Part shown: piece after piece, positions 1 to 4,702 of the stretch
Layout: each line of letters begins with the position of its first letter
Position numbering within the stretch: position 1 is the first letter of the stretch
Assembly: GCA_902464175.1 (NCBI GenBank)
Contig: CABQHZ010000109.1
Coordinates: forward strand, 1-5,305
Direction: 5' to 3'
Source: an uncultured Collinsella sp.
GTDB lineage: Bacteria; Actinomycetota; Coriobacteriia; Coriobacteriales; Coriobacteriaceae
Length of the DNA: 5,305 nt
Notes under the pieces: model-generated
The model's input: the letters and a program-made list of their open reading frames with translations, nothing else
The model's database searches: none
What the model was told of the DNA's origin: nothing
Program-made: the position numbers and the translations under genes

Positions 1-1147
1 GTTCGGACGCCTCGTAGATAAACTGGAAGAACGCCTGGAACACGCCGACGGTCATGTGACCGGCAACCAGCATGCTGCAGCCCACGAGCGCAATCACGAT
101 CTGCGCCAGGCGACCGATAAAGCGAACCGCGGGTCCGACGGCGTTGATCATAAAGTCGGCCTTGGTGCTCACGCGGGCCAGCTCGCCCGAGGCCTCGTGC
201 ACCTCGGCAGAGCTCTGGTGCTCACGGTTGAATGCGCGAATCACCAAACGGCCCGAATAGCCTTCCTCGACCGCGCTCGTGATTTTGGACACCCACTCCT
301 GACGCTCGCCCGTCACATCATGCGTACGGCGCGAAACCACCTTGGTCACCAGCAGCGATACCGCCGTAAAACCCAAAAAGATCAACGTGAGCCTAACGCT
401 ATAGACGAACATCATGATGATGGCGCCCGTCACGGTACCGATCGATACCAGCAGCTGCAGCAATCCGCGCTGCATACTCTCGGACATCTTGTCCAAGTCG
501 TTGGTCGCGCGGCTGACCACTTCGCCGGGGCGATGCGCGTCAAAGTAGGCGAGCGGCAGGCGGCTGAGCTTCTGCGCGATGCGGTTGCGCAGACGCAAGT
601 TGAGTCGCTCGGCCACACTCGACATCAAAAAACTCTGCAGCGCATAGAACGATCCGGCGGCCGTCCAGATCAAAAAGTAGACAAAGATGGTCTTACCGCA
701 CTGGTCCCAGGTGATGCTGAAGGTGGTTCCGCTGGCAAACGCCACCTGTATATGGCCCCACAGCTCGTCGATAACATGGGCGCTATATGCCGGCGCGGCG
801 GTGTTAAAGATGACGTAGAACACGATGCTCGCAAACACGATGTAGAAGCGCCAATGGTCGCCGGCGGCCTCGCCCCACAAGCGGCGCACCGTCGCCCAGG
901 TATCGCGGGGTTTCTCGTCCTCATCCTCGTCGTCCACATCGCGCATGCGCTCTGCTTCCGCGCGGGCACGCTCGTCCTCGGCACGCTCGTTTTCCTCGTA
1001 CAGCGCTTGGCGGCGAGCCTCACGCTCGGCCGCGGCCTTGGCAACGTCATCCAGCCCGGTCGACGCGGCAGCCTGCTCGACCGCTTCGACCGCGTCCACA
1101 ACGACGGCATCGATAGCGTCGCTGCGCTTCTTGAGCTCCCCGGTCAT
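1..1147 (-). CDS. ABC exporter half-transporter, second subunit (permease part only; runs off the left edge)
   Basis: This is the second subunit of a putative heterodimeric ABC drug exporter, acting in the cytoplasmic membrane. The reading frame is open from an ATG at 1147 to the left edge, giving 382 residues without a stop. Residues 1-80 are a very charged Glu/Arg/Ala-rich extension with an acidic run near 71-78 and probable coiled coil. The type-I exporter membrane domain follows: hydrophobic segments near 102-123, 152-172, 228-250, 252-272 and 340-362, and the family-typical stretches YFDAHRPGEVVSRATNDLD (201-219) and the coupling region ending in VIRAFNRE (302-309). The nucleotide-binding domain lies outside the window, so its catalytic residues cannot be checked. 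The start is fixed by GGAGGTGA 5 nt upstream, inside the end of the preceding gene. One base separates that gene's stop from this ATG, so the two are probably translationally coupled. The N-terminal extension fits the LmrD/BmrD/TM288-like partner. The substrate is unknown. Confidence 0.9.
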   Translation of the reverse strand, partial: MTGELKKRSDAIDAVVVDAVEAVEQAAASTGLDDVAKAAAEREARRQALYEENERAEDERARAEAERMRDVDDEDEDEKPRDTWATVRRLWGEAAGDHWRFYIVFASIVFYVIFNTAAPAYSAHVIDELWGHIQVAFASGTTFSITWDQCGKTIFVYFLIWTAAGSFYALQSFLMSSVAERLNLRLRNRIAQKLSRLPLAYFDAHRPGEVVSRATNDLDKMSESMQRGLLQLLVSIGTVTGAIIMMFVYSVRLTLIFLGFTAVSLLVTKVVSRRTHDVTGERQEWVSKITSAVEEGYSGRLVIRAFNREHQSSAEVHEASGELARVSTKADFMINAVGPAVRFIGRLAQIVIALVGCSMLVAGHMTVGVFQAFFQFIYEASE

Positions 1148-1148
1148 G

Positions 1149-2885
1149 CTACTCACCTCCCTTCATTTGCGATTCCGCGATGGCGCGGTATACCTCACAG
1201 GTTTCCATAAGCTCGCCATGCGTGCCCAAGCCCACGACCTCGCCATCCTTGAGCACGACAATCTGGTCGGCGTGCAGAATCGTCGAGATGCGCTGCGCGA
1301 TGATGAGCACCGCGGCGTCGTGCGTCTCGTCCTGCAGCGCATGGCGCAGGGCCGCATCGGTCTTAAAGTCCAGGGCCGAAAAACTGTCGTCGAAGATATA
1401 CAGGTCGGCGCGCTTCATGAGCGCGCGAGCAATGGCCAGGCGCTGGCGCTGACCACCCGAGAAGTTCGTACCGCCCTGGGCAACCGGGGTATCGAGCCCC
1501 TGCGGCTGATCGAGCACAAAGGTGCTCTGGGCAACCTGCAGCGCATGAAGCATGTCCGCCTCGGTCGCGTCCTCGTTGCCAAAGCGCAGATTGCTTGCCA
1601 CGGTGCCCGAGAACAGCCACGCCTTCTGCGGCACATAGGCAATGCGCCCGCGAATCTCGTCTTGCGAAAGGTCGCGCAGGTCAACACCGTCCAGGCGAAT
1701 GGCGCCCTTCGTGGCATCGTGAAAACGCAGCAAGAGCTTTGCCACCGTCGACTTACCCGAACCGGTCGAGCCCACGATCGCGGTGGTCTGCCCACGACGA
1801 CAGGCAAAGTTCAGGTCGCACAGGGTGTCCTCGTCGGCATCGTCAAAGCGAAACGACATGTGATCGAACACGGCGACCGCATCGGCCCCGTCCTTTGAGT
1901 CGGACGCGGCCGCATCGAGCGTACGCTGGCCATCGACGATGCTCGGCTTAATCTCCAGCACCTGCTGTGCGCGGTTCAGACATGCGGCGGCACGCGGAAG
2001 CGTCAGCACCACCATCTGGGCCATCATCACAAAGAACAGGATCAGAAGCGCGTACTCCAGCACCGCCGAGATGCTCGCGATCTGCATGGCGTGGGCGCCC
2101 ACGCGGTTGCCGCCAACCCACAGCACCGCTACCTCGGCGATGTTCATCAAAAAGAAGCTTGAGCTGTCGAGGCCCACAAACAGATGGTTGACTTTGATGG
2201 CGTTGGCGGCGTAGTCGCTAAACACCTCGTCCAGGCGCTGTTCCTCACGACGCTCCTTGTTAAACGCACGGATGACGCGCACGCCCACGATGTTTTCGCG
2301 CAGCACCACGTTCATGCGGTCGATAAAGCTCTGCAAGCGCATAAAGATCGGAGCCGCGTTGGCAACCGTAAAGACCGCCGCCACCAGCACAATCGCAACC
2401 ACGACGCCCAGAAGCGTGCCCATGGCAGGATCGATAAACCAGGCGAAGATGATGCCCGCCACAGCCAAAAACGGCACGGGCAGCACCAGCTGAATCGTCT
2501 GCAGAATCGTCTGTTGAATCACGTTGATGTCGTTGAGCGAGCGCGTGATCATCGAGCCCGTGCCAAAGCGCTCAAAGTCACTGGCCGCGAGCTCGAGCGA
2601 CTTGTCGTAGACGGCATTGCGGATATCGCAGGCCACGTTGGCGGCCAGGCGCGCCGAAAGATAGCAGCCCAACACCGCGCCGCCGCTGGCCATGCCGGTC
2701 GCGATAAGCATGTAGAGACCGTTACGCAAAATGTAGTCGACATCACCCGTGGTGATACCGGTGTTGACCATGTTCGCCAACATCGTGGGTACCAGCAGTG
2801 TGCCAACGTTGTCGATTAGCAGCACCAACAACGTCACCGCGACAAGCCTGCGATACGGCTTCATAAACCTCATTAAGAGTCGCAC
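1149..2885 (-). CDS. ABC exporter half-transporter, first subunit (permease-ATPase, degenerate ATP site)
   Basis: Complete 578-residue half-transporter: an N-terminal six-helix membrane domain (about 14-300) fused to a nucleotide-binding domain (about 335-578), normal for the family. Visible motifs are Walker A GSTGSGKST (372-380), Q-loop Gln420, signature FSGGQ (475-479) followed by RQR, Walker B LYIFDD (495-500) and D-loop SALD (503-506). The position after the Walker B Asp, normally catalytic Glu, is Asp500, and the switch-loop His is Gln531 (IIAQR). Both changes are known from the degenerate subunits of LmrCD/TM287-288-type heterodimers, so this protein should pair with the downstream gene, which would supply the hydrolytic site. 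The likely job is export of drugs or other amphipathic compounds; the substrate cannot be told from sequence. The chosen start is GTG at 2885, which gives the family-like opening MRLLMRFMKPYRR and has AGGTGAG 8 nt upstream. ATG codons at 2873 and 2864 are alternatives. It overlaps the MarR gene by 13 bp. Confidence 0.95.
   Translation of the reverse strand: MRLLMRFMKPYRRLVAVTLLVLLIDNVGTLLVPTMLANMVNTGITTGDVDYILRNGLYMLIATGMASGGAVLGCYLSARLAANVACDIRNAVYDKSLELAASDFERFGTGSMITRSLNDINVIQQTILQTIQLVLPVPFLAVAGIIFAWFIDPAMGTLLGVVVAIVLVAAVFTVANAAPIFMRLQSFIDRMNVVLRENIVGVRVIRAFNKERREEQRLDEVFSDYAANAIKVNHLFVGLDSSSFFLMNIAEVAVLWVGGNRVGAHAMQIASISAVLEYALLILFFVMMAQMVVLTLPRAAACLNRAQQVLEIKPSIVDGQRTLDAAASDSKDGADAVAVFDHMSFRFDDADEDTLCDLNFACRRGQTTAIVGSTGSGKSTVAKLLLRFHDATKGAIRLDGVDLRDLSQDEIRGRIAYVPQKAWLFSGTVASNLRFGNEDATEADMLHALQVAQSTFVLDQPQGLDTPVAQGGTNFSGGQRQRLAIARALMKRADLYIFDDSFSALDFKTDAALRHALQDETHDAAVLIIAQRISTILHADQIVVLKDGEVVGLGTHGELMETCEVYRAIAESQMKGGE
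1153..1160 (-). promoter_or_regulatory. Ribosome binding site of the second ABC subunit, inside the first subunit's last codons
   Basis: GGAGGTGA reads toward the ATG at 1147 with 5 nt between. It lies in the last codons of the upstream gene (Lys-Gly-Gly-Glu-stop), so a ribosome finishing the first subunit covers it. This settles the start of the second subunit and suggests matched synthesis of the two. Confidence 0.8.
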
Positions 2886-3373
2886 GACTCCCCCTCACCT
2901 TGATTCTCGGCCTGGCTCTCGGCAGCGATATGCTGCTTAAAGGCATCGCACTCATCGCCGAGCGCATGGGAAAATTTTCCGATTAGGCGCATGATTTCGC
3001 GTTGCTCACACGGCTCAAGCGCGCCAAAGGCTCGCTGCTCGGCCTTGAGTGCCGGCAGCGCATAACGCTCGGCAAACCGCATACCCGCTTCGGTCAAACG
3101 CACAACCTTGTTCTTACGGCTGCCTTCGGCAAACTCCAACGTTGCAAAGTCCCGCGCCGTCAAGGTTTTAATGGCCGAGTTGATGGTCTGCTTGCTGTAG
3201 AACCATTCGCTCGTCAGGCGGCTTACGGCAATACTGCCGCCCGCCGTGCTGGTATCGACGAGCATCCAGTAAGCGCAGTCCGAAAGACCGCAGGCGCGCG
3301 AGAACTCCGAATAGATATGGTCGAGTCCATTGAGCAACCGGTCGAAGTCGACCAGCGTAACCGCACTATTCAT
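2873..3373 (-). CDS. MarR-family transcriptional regulator, probable local repressor of the ABC exporter
   Basis: A 166-residue winged-helix protein, slightly longer than most MarR proteins because of an acidic, probably disordered tail (about 150-166). The N-terminal helix (about 7-28) and C-terminal helices (100-148) would form the dimer interface. The recognition helix is near 58-75 (SKQTINSAIKTLTARDF is the core). A basic wing with SRKNK (85-89) leads into the hallmark VRLTEAGMRFAE (91-102). MarR proteins bind DNA as dimers and usually release it when they meet a small ligand or an oxidant. Cysteines lie at 28, 33, 122, 142 and 164, but nothing shows they sense redox state. Its place as first gene of a MarR-ABC-ABC unit points to control of its own operon. 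The ATG at 3373 has only a weak ribosome binding site (GGTGGGA); no better start is seen. The stop TAA shares a base with an internal ATG of the next gene, whose GTG start lies 13 bp inside this one. Confidence 0.9.
   Translation of the reverse strand: MNSAVTLVDFDRLLNGLDHIYSEFSRACGLSDCAYWMLVDTSTAGGSIAVSRLTSEWFYSKQTINSAIKTLTARDFATLEFAEGSRKNKVVRLTEAGMRFAERYALPALKAEQRAFGALEPCEQREIMRLIGKFSHALGDECDAFKQHIAAESQAENQGEGESCDS
2877..2890 (-). repeat. Inverted repeat centred on the GTG start codon of the first ABC subunit
   Basis: GAGTCG-TG-CGACTC is a perfect 6-bp inverted repeat with 2 bases in the centre, lying in the MarR/ABC overlap. In RNA it could form a 5-bp stem with the loop GUGC, which would place the GUG start codon in the loop. 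It could tune translation of the exporter relative to the regulator, or be a chance palindrome within coding sequence; no function is shown. Confidence 0.4.
2894..2900 (-). promoter_or_regulatory. Ribosome binding site deciding the GTG start of the first ABC subunit
   Basis: AGGTGAG lies within the end of the MarR gene, 8 nt before GTG 2885 and 20 nt before ATG 2873. A G-rich run (GGGGGAG) follows directly but is too close to the GTG and 14 nt from the ATG. The spacing favours the GTG start. Confidence 0.6.
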
Positions 3374-3391
3374 CTATCCCACCATTCGATT

Positions 3392-3440
3392 GTCCGATTT
3401 TTGACCAATTTTGTATCTCTAGATTAGTCCGAGTTTTGAC
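3392..3440 (-). repeat. Two copies of a 14-bp direct repeat in the MarR promoter region (operator candidates)
   Basis: GTCAAAACTCGGAC (3440-3427) and GTCAAAAATCGGAC (3405-3392) differ at one base and lie 35 bp apart. The first fills most of the spacer between the -35 and -10 boxes; the second lies about 10-23 nt after the predicted start of transcription. Their position suits binding by the MarR protein encoded just downstream. That they are its operators is an inference; another regulator could use them. Confidence 0.5.
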
Positions 3441-3449
3441 TATCGTCAA
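3421..3449 (-). promoter_or_regulatory. Candidate promoter of the MarR-ABC-ABC operon
   Basis: On the minus strand TTGACG (3449-3444, five of six to the -35 consensus) and TAATCT (3426-3421, a poorer -10) are separated by 17 nt. Transcription would start near 3414, giving a leader of about 40 nt before the MarR ATG. It lies beyond the terminator of the neighbouring small gene, so the operon needs a promoter here. The -10 is weak, so the exact placement is uncertain. Confidence 0.55.
3436..3449. promoter_or_regulatory. Inverted repeat over the -35 box of the MarR promoter
   Basis: TTGAC-TATC-GTCAA is a perfect 5-bp inverted repeat with a 4-bp centre. It coincides with the -35 hexamer and overlaps one copy of the direct repeat. 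A dimeric repressor bound here would block RNA polymerase. The palindromic shape is typical for MarR sites, but no binding is shown. Confidence 0.45.
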
Positions 3450-3492
3450 CAGGCTCTCCGCAAATGCTTGCACTTTTATGGCCTATCGGCAG

Positions 3493-3528
3493 AAAAAGAC
3501 CGCCGGCGCGGGGGCGGCGCCAGCGGTC
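3493..3528 (-). terminator. Intrinsic terminator of the small hypothetical gene
   Basis: Read on the minus strand, a 12-bp GC-rich stem (GACCGCTGGCGC with GCGCCGGCGGTC, one G-U pair) encloses a 7-nt loop and is followed directly by TTTTT (3497-3493). It begins 26 nt after the stop codon at 3555. On the plus strand no T-run follows, so it acts in one direction. It separates this gene from the MarR operon. Confidence 0.9.
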
Positions 3529-3554
3529 GCGTGAAAATCGGGTTTTATTGCCTG

Positions 3555-3845
3555 TTAGGCGGCGACGGCCTCATAGACCGTGGCGCCCGAGAAGCTGTCA
3601 TGCAGACTCTTGCCGGCAATCCACGGCAGCTCGACGACCTCGCAGACCGTGTTGACCAGCTCGGAGCAGTCAGTAAAGTGGCCCTTGTCGTTGAGGGCCT
3701 CGCAATCCTGAACACGCCAATAGCCATCGGTGTGTGTGATGTAATACTCGTGATCGTCAATCGTCACAAAAGCGCGCGTCTTGGAACGCAGCAGCTTCAG
3801 AAATCCTTCGAAGTCGGTCTCGACGACATCTCCAGCCTGGAACAT
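3555..3845 (-). CDS. Small acidic hypothetical protein (96 aa), function unknown
   Basis: I do not recognise this protein. The ATG at 3845 is preceded by AGGAGGT with a 6-nt gap, one of the best ribosome binding sites in the window; an in-frame ATG at 3881 adds 12 residues but lacks such a site and falls in the likely promoter. The product begins MFQAGDVVETDFEGFLKLLR, is acidic and soluble-looking, and has no signal peptide or membrane segment. Alternating polar and hydrophobic residues in the middle (AFVTIDDHEYYITHTDGYWRV, about 25-45, broken only by turns) suggest a small beta-rich fold. Cysteines lie at 48, 60 and 68; they form no CxxC pair. The C-terminus ends in EAVAA. With a promoter candidate, a strong ribosome binding site and a terminator it looks like a self-contained, well-translated gene, divergent from the nitroreductase and perhaps sharing its control region. 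Confidence 0.8.
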   Translation of the reverse strand: MFQAGDVVETDFEGFLKLLRSKTRAFVTIDDHEYYITHTDGYWRVQDCEALNDKGHFTDCSELVNTVCEVVELPWIAGKSLHDSFSGATVYEAVAA

Positions 3846-3851
3846 GATGTT

Positions 3852-3858
3852 ACCTCCT
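3852..3858 (-). promoter_or_regulatory. Strong ribosome binding site of the small hypothetical gene
   Basis: AGGAGGT on the minus strand, 6 nt before ATG 3845. It decides the start in favour of MFQAGD over the upstream ATG at 3881. Confidence 0.8.
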
Positions 3859-3880
3859 GGCCCGGCGCCACCACGGCGCA

Positions 3881-3909
3881 TTGATAAACGTTGGTACTCC
3901 TTTAGTAAA
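3881..3909 (-). promoter_or_regulatory. Candidate promoter of the small hypothetical gene
   Basis: On the minus strand TTTACT (3909-3904) and TATCAA (3886-3881), each four of six to consensus, are separated by 17 nt. Transcription would start near 3874, about 30 nt before the ATG at 3845. The dyad centred near 3901 overlaps both boxes. Confidence 0.45.
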
Positions 3910-3919
3910 ACCTTTATCA
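3882..3919. repeat. Nested dyad TGATAAA...TACT-N5-AGTA...TTTATCA, operator candidate
   Basis: Perfect 7-bp outer arms (TGATAAA 3882-3888, TTTATCA 3913-3919) enclose a second, almost concentric inverted repeat TACT-CCTTT-AGTA (3895-3907). The whole covers the promoter candidate of the small gene and faces the divergent nitroreductase. The inner part resembles, with one base less between the halves, the TACT-N6-AGTA type of site known for HxlR/DUF24 regulators such as YodB of Bacillus, which control nitroreductase and azoreductase genes. No such regulator is encoded in this window. Confidence 0.4.
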
Positions 3920-4128
3920 GAGGTTATGCGTTCGTCATTTAGGCAAGTGGTAAAAAACCGCAGGGTAGACGGGATAAAACGTTTAACCATCCCATTTGTT
4001 TGTCACATTCTGAAGGTACTTTTATGCAAACCTACTTTCCCAATTGGAATCTACCCTTTTGGCCGGGCAATTGACCGTCTATCGTTTGAGCCCGACGGGT
4101 ATGAACGGGGCATCTGCAACGCCACCGC

Positions 4129-4135
4129 AAGGAGA
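4129..4135 (+). promoter_or_regulatory. Ribosome binding site of the nitroreductase
   Basis: AAGGAGA lies 4 nt before ATG 4140 (GGAG is 5 nt away). It selects this ATG over an in-frame upstream ATG at 4044, which has no such site. Confidence 0.75.
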
Positions 4136-4139
4136 CACC

Positions 4140-4661
4140 ATGGAGACTATCGAAGCACTCATTCACCGCCGCAGCTGCCGCAAATACAGCGACCGCCCTG
4201 TCGAGGCCGAAAAGCTTGCACGTATTATCGAAGCCGGCCAATATGCACCGAGTGGCATGGGCCGCCAACCGGTGACGTTTGTCGCCGTCACCGACCCCGC
4301 GACCGTCGAGCGTCTCTCACAGCTCAACGCCCAGGTCATGGGCAGCAACAGCGACCCCTTCTATGGCGCCAAGACCGTTGTGGTGGTGCTGGTCGACCGC
4401 AGCGTGCCCACGTATCTGGAAGACGGCTCGCTCGCCATGGGCAACTTGCTCAACGCCGCCTATGCACTGGGTGTCGATTCGTGCTGGATTCACCGCGCGC
4501 ATGAGGTCTTTGACTCGCCCGAGGGCCTGGAGCTGCTGGCCAGCTGTGGCCTGCCCGCCGACGGCAGCCTGCGCGGTGTCGGTCACTGCATTCTGGGCTA
4601 TGCCGAAGACACGCTACCCGAGCCCAAACCCCGCCGCGACAACGTGGTGTATGTAAAGTAA
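4140..4661 (+). CDS. Nitroreductase-family protein, FMN-dependent oxidoreductase (short form)
   Basis: A 173-residue cytoplasmic flavoprotein of the nitroreductase fold, at the short end of the family. Visible hallmarks are RRSCRKYSDRPV (10-21), whose arginines and Ser normally hold the FMN phosphate; APSGMGRQP (36-44), the flavin-contacting Pro-Ser-Gly segment; AMGNLLNAAYALGVDSCWI (99-117), the conserved helix and strand at the dimer interface; and a C-terminal GHCILGYA (148-155) plus KPRRD (163-167). Members usually work as homodimers that use NAD(P)H to reduce nitro compounds, quinones or flavins; the natural substrate is not predictable here. The start at METIEALIHRR is supported by AAGGAGA just upstream and by where family members begin; an upstream in-frame ATG would add 32 residues of non-family sequence. 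The gene stands alone on its strand, divergent from the small hypothetical gene and convergent with the membrane protein gene. Confidence 0.93.
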   Translation: METIEALIHRRSCRKYSDRPVEAEKLARIIEAGQYAPSGMGRQPVTFVAVTDPATVERLSQLNAQVMGSNSDPFYGAKTVVVVLVDRSVPTYLEDGSLAMGNLLNAAYALGVDSCWIHRAHEVFDSPEGLELLASCGLPADGSLRGVGHCILGYAEDTLPEPKPRRDNVVYVK

Positions 4662-4666
4662 TTAGC

Positions 4667-4690
4667 TCCGCCGTTCTAACGAACGGCGGA
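4667..4690. terminator. Hairpin between convergent genes, possible bidirectional terminator
   Basis: TCCGCCGTTC-TAAC-GAACGGCGGA is a perfect 10-bp stem with a 4-nt loop, starting 5 nt after the nitroreductase stop and 12 nt after the stop of the convergent membrane protein gene. Placement is as expected of a shared terminator. Neither side has a proper T-run: the plus-strand side is CCCGCTCGCA, the minus-strand side GCTAATTACTTT, which is slightly better. It may instead protect 3' ends or work together with Rho. Confidence 0.6.
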
Positions 4691-4702
4691 CCCGCTCGCA
4701 AC

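Larger units (their letters stand above)
3846..4139. other. Divergent intergenic region between the small hypothetical gene and the nitroreductase
   Basis: This 294-bp stretch is visibly richer in A and T than the genes around it. It contains the promoter candidate and dyad described separately, the palindromes AAACGTTT (3977-3984) and CCAATTGG (4040-4047), and GGGAT-N13-ATCCC (3971-3993). For the nitroreductase only a weak promoter can be proposed: TTGTCA (4000-4005), 17 nt, TATGCA (4023-4028), which would leave a leader of about 105 nt. Reading frames crossing the region have no ribosome binding site and no protein-like composition. I see no known riboswitch or RNA gene. Confidence 0.6.

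Noticed and set aside
56..1210. Long plus-strand reading frame (384 codons) opposite the second ABC subunit
   Set aside because: It is antisense to a clear transporter membrane domain. Its translation is rich in His, Arg, Asp and Gly with no domain, as expected from the mirror of a high-GC gene. No ribosome binding site was found.
945..1898. Plus-strand reading frame of 317 codons across both ABC genes
   Set aside because: It runs antisense across the junction and over the Walker B, signature and Walker A coding sequence. It is a by-product of GC-rich codon usage.
2184..2819. Plus-strand reading frame of 211 codons opposite the first ABC membrane domain
   Set aside because: It is antisense to the membrane helices and its composition (many His, Asp, Arg, Gln) is what such mirroring gives. 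No start signal.
3865..3879. GC-rich mini hairpin GCGCC-ACCAC-GGCGC upstream of the small gene
   Set aside because: It lies just at or before the predicted start of transcription, so it may not be in the RNA, and a 5-bp GC palindrome is not rare in such DNA.
3846..3881. Upstream ATG adding 12 residues to the small hypothetical protein
   Set aside because: The ATG at 3881 falls on the candidate -10 box and lacks a ribosome binding site, while ATG 3845 has AGGAGGT at good spacing.
4044..4139. Possible upstream start adding 32 residues to the nitroreductase
   Set aside because: No ribosome binding site at 4044, the added residues match nothing in the family, and AAGGAGA before ATG 4140 explains the start.
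3881..4504. Plus-strand reading frame reading through the divergent region into the nitroreductase in another frame
   Set aside because: It begins at TTG inside the promoter dyad, has no ribosome binding site, and its second half is the shifted frame of the nitroreductase.
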